NCBI GenBank assembly: GCA_945869935.1
Contig: CAMBSA010000113.1
Location: 1-6,479 of the forward strand
Source of the DNA: Bordetella parapertussis
GTDB taxonomy: Bacteria; Pseudomonadota; Gammaproteobacteria; Burkholderiales; SG8-39
Length of the DNA stretch: 6,479 bases
Direction: 5' to 3'
Below are positions 1-5,707 of the stretch, piece after piece. The stretch's first letter is position 1. Each line of letters begins with the position of its first letter. The notes under the pieces are model-generated. The model did not search any database and was not told the origin of the DNA. It saw nothing but the letters and a program-made list of their open reading frames with translations. A program made the position numbers and the translations under genes.

Positions 1-801
1 ATTCAGTTGCGTCGCGATTCCGGGAGCAAGGCCGGGCGGCGCGAAGATGCCCACCCAACTGATCAGGTCGTAGCCGGGGACACCGGCTTCCGCGAGTGTC
101 GGCGAGTTCGGGAAACGCGGGTCACGCTGACTGCCTGTCGTCCCGAGCAATCGCACCTTCCCGCCTTCCACGGCCTGTCCTGCGCCGGCGTCAAAGGTCA
201 ACTGGCACACGCCGGCGATGGTGTCCTGCAGGGCGGGTGCCGCCCCCTTGTAGGGGACGTGCGTCATGTTCACCCCGGCCATCATCTTGAACAGTTCGCC
301 CGCGAAATGCACACCGCTCCCCGCGCCCGAACTGCCGTAGTTGAGCTTGCCGGAGTTCTTCTTCGCATAATCGATGAATTCCGCGACGGTCTTCGCCGGA
401 ACCGACGGATGAACGACCATCAGAAAGCCGTAGGTACCGACAAGCGCAATCGAGGTGAAGTCCCGGATCGGATCATAGGGAAGCACTTTTTCCGACACCG
501 GTGCGAAGCTGTGCGTGCCGTTGGTCGTGTACAGCAACTGGTAACCGTCCGCCGGCGCCTTGGCGATCATTTCGGCCCCGATCCTGCCGCCTGCCCCGAC
601 CCGATTCTCGACGATGACAGTTTCTCCGAGCTTCACCGACATGCGCTGCGCCATGATTCGGGCGCTGGTGTCCGCGACGCCGCCCGCTGCGTAGCCGACG
701 ATGAAGCGCACCGGCTTCGACGGATAGCTCTGCGCAGGCGCCATCGACGAAATCAACATCAGCGCAAGCGCGAGAATCGGTGCGGCAGCGTTCGGCCTCA
801 T
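1..801 (-). CDS. Bug/TctC-family tripartite tricarboxylate transporter substrate-binding protein, C-terminus off window
   Basis: Periplasmic solute receptor of the Bug (TctC) family. These proteins capture carboxylates and related small organics, in some systems for a TctAB-type membrane permease. Reading the minus strand from the ATG at 801 gives 267 open codons to the window edge with no stop. Residues 1-24 form a signal peptide with a hydrophobic core and an APAQ cleavage region, followed by SYPSKPVRFIVGYAAGG, the usual mature start. Later family landmarks are visible: GGRIGAEMIAKAPADGY, NYGSSGAGSGVHFAGELF, HVPYKGAAPALQD and VPGYDLISWVGIFAPPG. Full-length members have about 320-330 residues, so roughly 55 are missing on the left. 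An AAGGA ribosome site lies 7 bases before the ATG. It diverges from the amidase locus, and no TctA/TctB gene is visible. Orphan Bug receptors are common in Burkholderiales, so the ligand is unknown. The family call is firm. Confidence 0.93.
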   Translation of the reverse strand, partial: MRPNAAAPILALALMLISSMAPAQSYPSKPVRFIVGYAAGGVADTSARIMAQRMSVKLGETVIVENRVGAGGRIGAEMIAKAPADGYQLLYTTNGTHSFAPVSEKVLPYDPIRDFTSIALVGTYGFLMVVHPSVPAKTVAEFIDYAKKNSGKLNYGSSGAGSGVHFAGELFKMMAGVNMTHVPYKGAAPALQDTIAGVCQLTFDAGAGQAVEGGKVRLLGTTGSQRDPRFPNSPTLAEAGVPGYDLISWVGIFAPPGLAPGIATQLN

Positions 802-879
802 CGGAGGATCCTTGTTGTTGTTCGGGATGATTTTCGGGTCTCTAAGTGCCAAGCGCGAGGCACCAGAGTGTTGCGGACC

Positions 880-885
880 ATTATA
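880..885 (-). promoter_or_regulatory. Putative -10 element for the Bug receptor gene
   Basis: On the minus strand this reads TATAAT, a perfect sigma-70 -10 hexamer. It lies about 79 bases before the receptor start codon, giving a predicted leader near 70 nt. No good -35 hexamer is seen at 16-18 bases spacing (GCGTGG at 17), so activity may need an activator. It overlaps a plus-strand TATACT at 882-887. Confidence 0.4.
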
Positions 886-887
886 CT
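882..887 (+). promoter_or_regulatory. Putative -10 element for the amidase locus
   Basis: TATACT matches the sigma-70 -10 consensus at 5 of 6 positions. It lies 49 bases before the ATG at 937, so a transcript would start near 894. The 17-base-spaced upstream hexamer (GGCACC) is a poor -35. It shares four bases with the minus-strand TATAAT at 880-885, so the two promoters could not both be occupied at once. Confidence 0.3.
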
Positions 888-936
888 TAGCCCAATAGTG
901 CACCACGCGCACGAACACGGCATTCACATCGACACG

Positions 937-1140
937 ATGACATCCTCCTCCGACACCGATGATGGTTTCAACGCAAAGCTGACCGAATTGGGCCTGCAGA
1001 ATCTGGATGCAGGCGATATCACGTTCCTGCGCGCTGCCTACGAGCGCAACAAGCTTCCAATGGCGCTTCCGACCGGATTCACGCCCGCGACCCCGCCTCG
1101 CGCATGCGCCCTATTCATCGACCCCTGCGGCCCGCTTTGA
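937..1140 (+). CDS. Small 67-aa protein, possible GatC/AtzG-like amidase partner subunit
   Basis: A 67-residue frame lies immediately before the amidase. Its TGA (1138-1140) overlaps a possible TTG amidase start (1137-1139), and it overlaps the alternative ATG start at 1104. The N-terminal half contains LTELGLQNLDAGDITFLRAAYE, which looks like two short amphipathic helices, followed by a proline-rich tail ending FIDPCGPL. That layout, the size near 68 residues, and the position directly upstream of an amidase-signature gene recall AtzG. AtzG is the small GatC-like subunit that stabilises the amidase AtzE, and GatC is its counterpart in GatCAB. No Shine-Dalgarno is seen before the ATG. In-frame GTG (898) or TTG (871) starts would lengthen the N-terminus. 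The frame also stays open far upstream, opposite the Bug gene, so openness alone is weak evidence. The family assignment is by resemblance only. Confidence 0.5.
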   Translation: MTSSSDTDDGFNAKLTELGLQNLDAGDITFLRAAYERNKLPMALPTGFTPATPPRACALFIDPCGPL

Positions 1141-2546
1141 ACACCGACCCCGGCTACCTGGACCTGCTTGAATGCGGCCGGCTGCTCGATGCAAAGGCGA
1201 TTTCGTGCGAAGAACTGGTTCATGCACTCCTTCGGCGCATTGACGCACACGACCCCCGCCTGAATTGCTTCATCGCCGTCTATCACGACGAAGCGCTTGC
1301 GAGTGCGCGCAAGCGCGATGCGGAGATGGCGCGCAGCGGTCGGCGCAGCCCCTTGCACGGCATCCCGTTCGCGGCCAAGGACATCATCGATCTGGCAGGG
1401 CGGGTCACTTCCTGTCACTCCAGAATCCTTGCGGAAAACACGGCAACCCGCGACGCCCGAGTGGTGACCATGCTGTATGACGCAGGCGCGGTGCTGATCG
1501 GGAAAACCGCGCTGCACGAATTCGCAACCGGCGGTCCGTCCTTCGACCTGCCCTGGCCGCCCGCCCGCAACCCGTGGAACCCGGCAGTACACCCCGGCGG
1601 GTCATCCAGCGGATCGGGGGTGGCGCTGGCCGCCGGCTTCGTGCCCTTCGCATTGGGAACGGATACCGGCGGCTCGGTTCGCAATCCGGCCTCCGCGTGC
1701 GGCGTTGTCGGCATGAAGCCCACCTTCGGTGCGGTGTCGGTGGACGGGTGTTTCCCGCTCTCCTTTTCGCTGGATCACGTCGGTCCGATGACGCGAACGG
1801 TGAAGGACAACGCGGTAGCGCTTTCCCACATGCTCGACCCGGCGACCGCCGCCAAGATGAAATGTCGCCTTTCGAGTACGACGCCATTTGATGGCGTGGA
1901 TGGCGACCTCCGCGGCCTTCGGATCGGCGTCATCGACGCCTTCTACAACGGCAAGGATGTGAATCCCGAAATCGCAGCGACCACCGATGCGGCGGTCGAC
2001 GTGCTGAAACGTATCGGGGCCGATGTTCACGTGCTGAAGTTGTCACCGCTTTCCACCTGGGCGGAGTGCGGCCGCACGATTCTTCAGTCCGAATCTTTCG
2101 CAATCCATGCCGACTGGCTGCGCGCCCGGGCTCCCGACTACGGCGTCCGCGGCCGACGACGCCTGCTCGCAGGATCCATGATCAGCGCCGAACGCTACGT
2201 CCGCGCGCAACAGGTCCGGTCCCTGCTCGTGCAGGAATTCCTCGATGCCATGCGCGACCTGGATGTTGCGGTCACTGCGTCAAGCCTGGAACTGCCCTGC
2301 GCGATCGACAACGAGGCACTGATCGACAAGACCTACGACAAGCAGGCACGCATGCCGTTCAACGTAACGGGCACGCCCGCGATCTCGATACCCGCGGGAT
2401 TGTCGGCCTCGGGTCTGCCGATCGGCCTGCAGATTGCGGGGAAACCGCATGACGAGGGCACGGTGTATCGCGCCGCCTTCGGCCTCGAGCAGGCTCTCTC
2501 CCTGCAGATGCGACCGCCTATGGCTTGGGGATCCCGATCGTCCTGA
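1104..2546 (+). CDS. Amidase-signature family hydrolase (AtzE/GatA-like)
   Basis: Cytoplasmic amide hydrolase using the Ser-cisSer-Lys triad of the amidase signature family. Numbered from the ATG at 1104 (480 aa), the catalytic Lys is K92 in PFAAKD, the cis-Ser is S167 in HPGGSSSGSG and the nucleophile is S191 in GTDTGGSVRNPAS. The spacings of 75 and 24 residues equal those in fatty acid amide hydrolase. SLDHVGPMTRTVKD (222-235) and the C-terminal NVTGTPAISIPAG and LPIGLQIAG blocks are also typical, so the enzyme appears intact. Two starts are possible. The ATG at 1104 overlaps the small upstream frame by 37 bases. The TTG at 1137 (codon 12) overlaps its stop as TTGA and suggests translational coupling. 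Neither has a clear ribosome site. Substrates in this family range from glutaminyl-tRNA to biuret derivatives, aryl amides and nitrile-derived amides, so substrate and gene name are left open. Confidence 0.92.
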   Translation: MRPIHRPLRPALNTDPGYLDLLECGRLLDAKAISCEELVHALLRRIDAHDPRLNCFIAVYHDEALASARKRDAEMARSGRRSPLHGIPFAAKDIIDLAGRVTSCHSRILAENTATRDARVVTMLYDAGAVLIGKTALHEFATGGPSFDLPWPPARNPWNPAVHPGGSSSGSGVALAAGFVPFALGTDTGGSVRNPASACGVVGMKPTFGAVSVDGCFPLSFSLDHVGPMTRTVKDNAVALSHMLDPATAAKMKCRLSSTTPFDGVDGDLRGLRIGVIDAFYNGKDVNPEIAATTDAAVDVLKRIGADVHVLKLSPLSTWAECGRTILQSESFAIHADWLRARAPDYGVRGRRRLLAGSMISAERYVRAQQVRSLLVQEFLDAMRDLDVAVTASSLELPCAIDNEALIDKTYDKQARMPFNVTGTPAISIPAGLSASGLPIGLQIAGKPHDEGTVYRAAFGLEQALSLQMRPPMAWGSRSS

Positions 2547-2622
2547 CATTTTCCGCACCATCCGAATCCAGCATCCGTCTGCTCGATAACAACCAGCGAA
2601 CAAACCCGGGAACAGGAACATC

Positions 2623-3504
2623 ATGCTCGAACCACGCGATCGATACACCTACTCCTCGCCGTTTCACCGTGCACCGCTCAAGTTGCCCGATGGCGGGCGT
2701 CTGATCGTCTGGCCCATCGTCAATATCGAGGAGTGGAGCATCCAGCGCCCGATGCCGCGCCAGGTTTCATCGCCCCCCGGAGGTCAGACGGGCGCGATTC
2801 CGGATATCCCGAACTGGACCTGGCACGAATACGGGATGCGCGTGGGCATCTGGCGCCTGCTGGAGACGTTCGAGATATTCGGGATAAAGCCGACTCTATC
2901 GATCAACGCGAAAGTGTGCGAAACACTGCCGCAGGTGGTTGCGCCGCTGAAAAATGCCGGCTGGGAATTCATGGCGCACTGCTACGAGCAGATGTCGATC
3001 CATTCGATCAGCGACCAGGCCGCGATGATTCGGCAAACCCAGGATGTCCTCGAAAAATTCACCGGCACCCGGTCGGAAGGATGGCTCGGACCCGGACGTA
3101 CCCAGAAATTCGACACCCTTGAGCACGTGGCGGCCGCCGGATTCAAGTGGTTCGCCGACTGGGTCATCGACGATCAGCCGATGTGGGTGAAGACGGAGAA
3201 CGGACCTCTGGTCGCCATGCCGTACGCGGTTGAACTGAACGACATACCAGTGATGGTCGGCGGGCAGCACGAATCCGACGCCCTCATGAAACGGACCATC
3301 GATGCGTTCGATCAGCTATACGCCGAATCTGCCCATTCCACCAGGGTGATGGCGATCGCGATTCATCCGTACGTCACCGGCGCCGCCCACCGTATTCGCT
3401 ATCTGCGCGAGACTCTCGAGTACCTCAATCGGCACGCGGGCGTTGTCTACTGGAACGGCGATCAGATCTACCGCTGGTTCGTGTCGCAGACTCCGGCGCC
3501 CTGA
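2623..3504 (+). CDS. Polysaccharide-deacetylase-fold hydrolase, PuuE (allantoinase)-like subgroup
   Basis: A 293-residue protein with the NodB/polysaccharide deacetylase fold and no signal peptide, so probably cytoplasmic. Visible blocks in order are WPIVNIEEW (30-38, in place of motif 1), GIKPTLSINAKVCE (87-100), GWEFMAHCYEQMSIHSIS (113-130, the histidine motif), EGWLGPGRT (152-160), FADWVIDDQP (177-186) and AIHPY (246-250, the late His motif). The NIEE strand and the well-separated histidines resemble PuuE, the allantoinase recruited from this fold, more than secreted chitin or peptidoglycan deacetylases. AGGA lies 5 bases before the ATG. The gene follows the amidase by 76 bases with no terminator between them, so co-transcription is likely. 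A role in opening a cyclic amide or ureide, or cleaving another C-N bond, is inference. The fold call is firm; the substrate is unknown. Confidence 0.87.
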   Translation: MLEPRDRYTYSSPFHRAPLKLPDGGRLIVWPIVNIEEWSIQRPMPRQVSSPPGGQTGAIPDIPNWTWHEYGMRVGIWRLLETFEIFGIKPTLSINAKVCETLPQVVAPLKNAGWEFMAHCYEQMSIHSISDQAAMIRQTQDVLEKFTGTRSEGWLGPGRTQKFDTLEHVAAAGFKWFADWVIDDQPMWVKTENGPLVAMPYAVELNDIPVMVGGQHESDALMKRTIDAFDQLYAESAHSTRVMAIAIHPYVTGAAHRIRYLRETLEYLNRHAGVVYWNGDQIYRWFVSQTPAP

Positions 3505-3527
3505 AGGGTGCACGTGTCGAGGGCAAG

Positions 3528-3603
3528 TGGTGCCGGATGTCCGAATCGAACGGACGACCTTCCGCTTACAAGGCGGGTGCTCTACCGACTGAGCTAATCC
3601 GGC
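3528..3603 (-). tRNA. tRNA-Thr(UGU)
   Basis: A complete 76-nt cloverleaf on the minus strand. The acceptor stem is GCCGGAT/ATCCGGC, with discriminator A and an encoded CCA at 3530-3528. The D arm contains AGCTCAGTCGGTAGAGC. The anticodon loop CTTGTAA (3572-3566) carries TGT at 3570-3568, flanked by a CCGC/GCGG stem. The T arm is GTCCG-TTCGATT-CGGAC. It decodes ACA and, by wobble, ACG threonine codons. It lies downstream of sspB on the same strand, with its own likely promoter. It is convergent with the deacetylase gene, whose stop is 23 bases from the tRNA 3' end. Confidence 0.97.
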
Positions 3604-3613
3604 ACGTGAACAA

Positions 3614-3642
3614 ATTATAGGGGGCGAGCGCCCCGGAAACAC
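3614..3642 (-). promoter_or_regulatory. Putative promoter of tRNA-Thr
   Basis: On the minus strand TATAAT (3619-3614) is a perfect -10, placing transcription start about 3-4 bases before the mature tRNA 5' end at 3603. The 17-base-spaced upstream hexamer is GTGTTT, a poor -35 match. The spacer holds a GC-rich inverted repeat (3621-3634). Confidence 0.5.
3621..3634 (-). terminator. GC-rich hairpin after sspB, possible weak terminator
   Basis: The 14-base inverted repeat GGGGCGCTCGCCCC begins 9 bases after the sspB stop and can form a 5-bp all-GC stem with a 4-base loop. The following minus-strand sequence, CTATAATTTG, is only moderately T-rich, so intrinsic termination would be inefficient. 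The same bases form the spacer of the tRNA-Thr promoter. Confidence 0.35.
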
Positions 3643-3643
3643 G

Positions 3644-4111
3644 CTACTTGACCCGACGAAGCGCGGGCCGCCCTCCGGGCGACTTGGGCGGTGCAGGCGA
3701 ATCAGGCGGTTCTGCATCGGGAACGGCTGCTATGGGTGAAATCGGGACCACCGGCGCGGATGCTTCCGGCGCAGACTCGTCGCTGCCCGGCTTGGCACGT
3801 TCGACCTCGAACGACATGCCGTGGCCGTTCTCGCGCGCATAGATCGCGGTTATCGCAGTGACCGGTACATAGAGTTGGCGCGCCGACCCCGAGAAACGTG
3901 CCGAGCATTCGATCGCGTCGTTGCCCATGGTCATTTTGCTGGTGGCGAGCGGGCCGAGGTTCAGAACGATCTCGCCATCACGCACATACTCCATCGGCAC
4001 GCTGGTATTGGCGTCGACCACTACCGATATGTATGGCGTCAGTCCGTTGTCGACGCACCACTCGTAGATCGCGCGGAGCAGGTAAGGCTTGGTGGAGGTC
4101 GGCTCGGACAT
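3644..4111 (-). CDS. sspB: ClpXP protease specificity-enhancing factor SspB
   Basis: Cytoplasmic adaptor that binds the ssrA degradation tag on proteins released from stalled ribosomes and tethers them to ClpX, speeding ClpXP degradation. The chosen start, MSEPTSTKPYLLRAIYEWC, matches the conserved family opening and gives 155 residues, close to the E. coli length of 165. An in-frame ATG 14 codons upstream would add a non-conserved extension into the sspA-sspB gap. Residues 8-105 form the substrate-binding domain, including TPYISVVVD, EIVLNLGPLAT and ARFSGSARQLYVPV. A Pro/Ala-rich disordered linker follows (about 106-145). The extreme C-terminus, GGRPALRRVK, is the ClpX-docking peptide. The gene follows sspA by 57 bases and is probably co-transcribed with it. 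Its ribosome site is weak. Confidence 0.95.
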   Translation of the reverse strand: MSEPTSTKPYLLRAIYEWCVDNGLTPYISVVVDANTSVPMEYVRDGEIVLNLGPLATSKMTMGNDAIECSARFSGSARQLYVPVTAITAIYARENGHGMSFEVERAKPGSDESAPEASAPVVPISPIAAVPDAEPPDSPAPPKSPGGRPALRRVK

Positions 4112-4168
4112 GGGGATGCTCAGTATCGGTCGCCGACAGACAGCGACCGACAACGTCGCGACGATGCG

Positions 4169-4768
4169 CTACTTGCGCATCACCTTTTCGGACGGCGTAA
4201 GTGCCTCGATGAACGCCGGGCGGGAGAACAGCCGCTCGGCGTATTTCATCAGCGGCGCGGCGGACTTGGGCACCGAAATGCCGTAGTAGTCGAGCCGCCA
4301 GAGCAGCGGTGCGATCGCGACATCAAGCATCGAGAACTCGTCGCCAAGCATGTATTTCTGCTTCTGGAAGACGGGCGCCAACTCGACCAGCCGGTCGGAC
4401 ACCTGCTGGCGCGAACGATCCTGCTGCTTCTGGTTGCCGCGCTCGAGCGCATCGATCTGCGAAAAGAGCTCGACTTCGAAGTTGAACAGGAATAGCCGCG
4501 CACGCGCTCGCATCACCGGGTCCGCCGGCATCAGTTGCGGATGCGGGAATCGCTCGTCGATGTATTCGTTGATGATGTTCGATTCGTACAGGATGAGGTC
4601 GCGCTCGACCAGCACCGGCAGCCGGTTGTACGGATTCATCACCGCGATGTCTTCCGGCTTGTTGTACATGTCGACATCGATGATCTGAAAGTCCATGCCC
4701 TTTTCGTAAAGCACGATGCGGCAGCGCTGCGAAAAAGGACAGGTGGTTCCCGAGTACAGGTTCATCAT
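4169..4768 (-). CDS. sspA: Stringent starvation protein A
   Basis: RNA-polymerase-associated protein with a glutathione S-transferase fold but, by family knowledge, no GST activity. In E. coli it acts in the starvation and acid-stress response and as a transcription co-activator. The 199-residue product has an N-terminal thioredoxin-like domain (1-80: SGTTCPFSQRCRIVLYEKG, NPYNRLPVLV and YESNIINEYIDE) and an all-helical C-terminal domain (about 86-190) with MLGDEFSMLDVAIAPLLWRLD. FPHP at 74-77 matches the surface-exposed PHP patch that is functionally essential in E. coli SspA. AAGAGGT lies about 8 bases before the first of two adjacent ATG codons. The petC terminator lies between this gene and petC, so it may rely on read-through or on a promoter inside petC. 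sspB follows. Confidence 0.96.
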   Translation of the reverse strand: MMNLYSGTTCPFSQRCRIVLYEKGMDFQIIDVDMYNKPEDIAVMNPYNRLPVLVERDLILYESNIINEYIDERFPHPQLMPADPVMRARARLFLFNFEVELFSQIDALERGNQKQQDRSRQQVSDRLVELAPVFQKQKYMLGDEFSMLDVAIAPLLWRLDYYGISVPKSAAPLMKYAERLFSRPAFIEALTPSEKVMRK

Positions 4769-4805
4769 GGTGCGTTACCTCTTGCCGTCAGGCGTGAACC
4801 GCAGA

Positions 4806-4840
4806 TGAAAAAGGCGCGACGCAGTCGCGCGTCGCGCCTT
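4806..4840 (-). terminator. Rho-independent terminator after petC
   Basis: On the minus strand, 13 bases after the petC stop, an 11-bp stem AAGGCGCGACG/CGTCGCGCCTT with an 8-base loop is followed by a T5 run (4812-4808) and then CA. This is a classic intrinsic terminator. An internal 7-bp stem (GCGCGAC/GTCGCGC, 4814-4830) can form from overlapping bases and would compete with the full stem. Confidence 0.85.
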
Positions 4841-4853
4841 CCGGTGGCGACGC

Positions 4854-5672
4854 TTAGTGGACGTCTTTCCAGAATTCTTTTTTCAGCAACCAGGTGAGCA
4901 GGATCAGCAGCGCGAGGAAAAACAGCACCACGATGCCGATCTGCTTGCGCGCGAGCTGCGCAGGCTCCCCCATCCACACGAGGAAGTTGACCAGGTCGCG
5001 CACGAACACGTTGTACTCGCCCGGAGTCATCGCCCCGGGCGTCTCTACCCGGGTCGTCTTGACGAGGTACTTCTTGGAGGCCCCTTCGCCGGATTCCTCG
5101 ACCACCGAGAACGACTTCGCCTGCATCAACGCAGCCTCGGCCTGCCCGTGGGTCTTGAACTCCTTGACGTCCAGCACCGACTGGCCCTGCAGCGACCAGA
5201 GCACATGCGGCATGCCGACGCGATCGAAGACCATGTTGTTCCAGCCGGTCGCGCTTGCCGGATCACGGTAGAACGTGCGCATGTAGGTGTAGAGCCAGTC
5301 CGCACCGCGGGAACGCGCAATCACCGAAAGGTCGGGAGGTGCCGCGCCGAACCATTCCTTTGCATCTTTCCGGGTCATCCCGTTGTTCATCAACTCGCCG
5401 ACCTTGTCTGCCGTGAACAGCAGGTTGTCCTTGATCTGGGTATCGGTCAGCCCGATGTCGCGCAACCGGTTGTACCGCATCATCGATGCAGAATGGCAAC
5501 CGAGACAGTAGTTCACGAAATTCCGCGCGCCCGCCTGCAGGCTTGCGACGTCCTTGACCTCGTTCGGTGAGCGGTCCAGACGTACTCCGCCTTCGGAGGC
5601 ACCTGCCACCGCAGGTACCGCTGCCGCGACCGCAAGGGCGGCAAGCGCCGCCAGTCGCTTGAACTTGATCAT
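4854..5672 (-). CDS. petC: Ubiquinol-cytochrome c reductase, cytochrome c1 subunit
   Basis: Membrane-anchored c-type cytochrome of the bc1 complex. It takes electrons from the Rieske protein and passes them to soluble cytochrome c in the periplasm. From the ATG at 5672 the product has 272 residues: an N-terminal signal sequence (1-25, MIKFKRLAALAALAV then AVAGAS), heme-binding CLGCH (C56, C59, H60), a likely axial Met (M154) in VGMPHVLW, and one C-terminal membrane helix (about 244-263) followed by KKEFWKDVH. The start is set by AAAGGTGA (5684-5677), with AGG 7 bases before the ATG. An ATG at 5711 overlaps the petB stop as ATGA and another lies at 5699. Both would add a polar extension ahead of the signal peptide and lack this ribosome site. 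It follows petB directly and ends at a strong terminator. Confidence 0.96.
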   Translation of the reverse strand: MIKFKRLAALAALAVAAAVPAVAGASEGGVRLDRSPNEVKDVASLQAGARNFVNYCLGCHSASMMRYNRLRDIGLTDTQIKDNLLFTADKVGELMNNGMTRKDAKEWFGAAPPDLSVIARSRGADWLYTYMRTFYRDPASATGWNNMVFDRVGMPHVLWSLQGQSVLDVKEFKTHGQAEAALMQAKSFSVVEESGEGASKKYLVKTTRVETPGAMTPGEYNVFVRDLVNFLVWMGEPAQLARKQIGIVVLFFLALLILLTWLLKKEFWKDVH

Positions 5673-5676
5673 TGCG

Positions 5677-5684
5677 TCACCTTT
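5677..5684 (-). promoter_or_regulatory. Ribosome binding site deciding the petC start
   Basis: AAAGGTGA on the minus strand closely matches the anti-Shine-Dalgarno complement, with AGG 7 bases before the ATG at 5672-5670. It supports that start over the in-frame ATGs at 5711 and 5699. Confidence 0.7.
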
Positions 5685-5707
5685 CCATCCCGAGTTCATG
5701 GCCGTGC

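Noticed and set aside
7..936. Long open plus-strand frame running into the small 937-1140 gene
   Set aside because: It lies antisense to the Bug receptor, which has a signal peptide and clear family motifs. The upstream translation is Arg/His-rich with no recognisable domain, typical of a GC-rich antisense shadow.
2547..2622. Amidase-deacetylase gap checked for a promoter or terminator
   Set aside because: Apart from the AGGA ribosome site before 2623, no hairpin with a T run and no convincing -35/-10 pair was seen.
3497..3512. Inverted repeat around the deacetylase stop (CCCT-GA-AGGG) as a terminator between the convergent genes
   Set aside because: The stem is short, the centre leaves almost no loop, and there is no T run on either strand.
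3316..3717. Minus-strand frame of 133 codons across the tRNA
   Set aside because: Its middle is a translation of tRNA-Thr (the familiar spurious GLAQSVEHPPCKRKVVRS type of peptide), and the rest overlaps the deacetylase and sspB ends. It is not a gene.
3821..4495. 224-codon plus-strand frame opposite sspB and sspA
   Set aside because: It spans two well-supported minus-strand genes and their gap. Its composition is that of a GC-rich antisense shadow.
4857..5570. 237-codon plus-strand frame opposite petC
   Set aside because: It is entirely antisense to cytochrome c1, His/Arg/Leu-rich, with no domain and no ribosome site. The opposite strand carries a complete, motif-supported gene.
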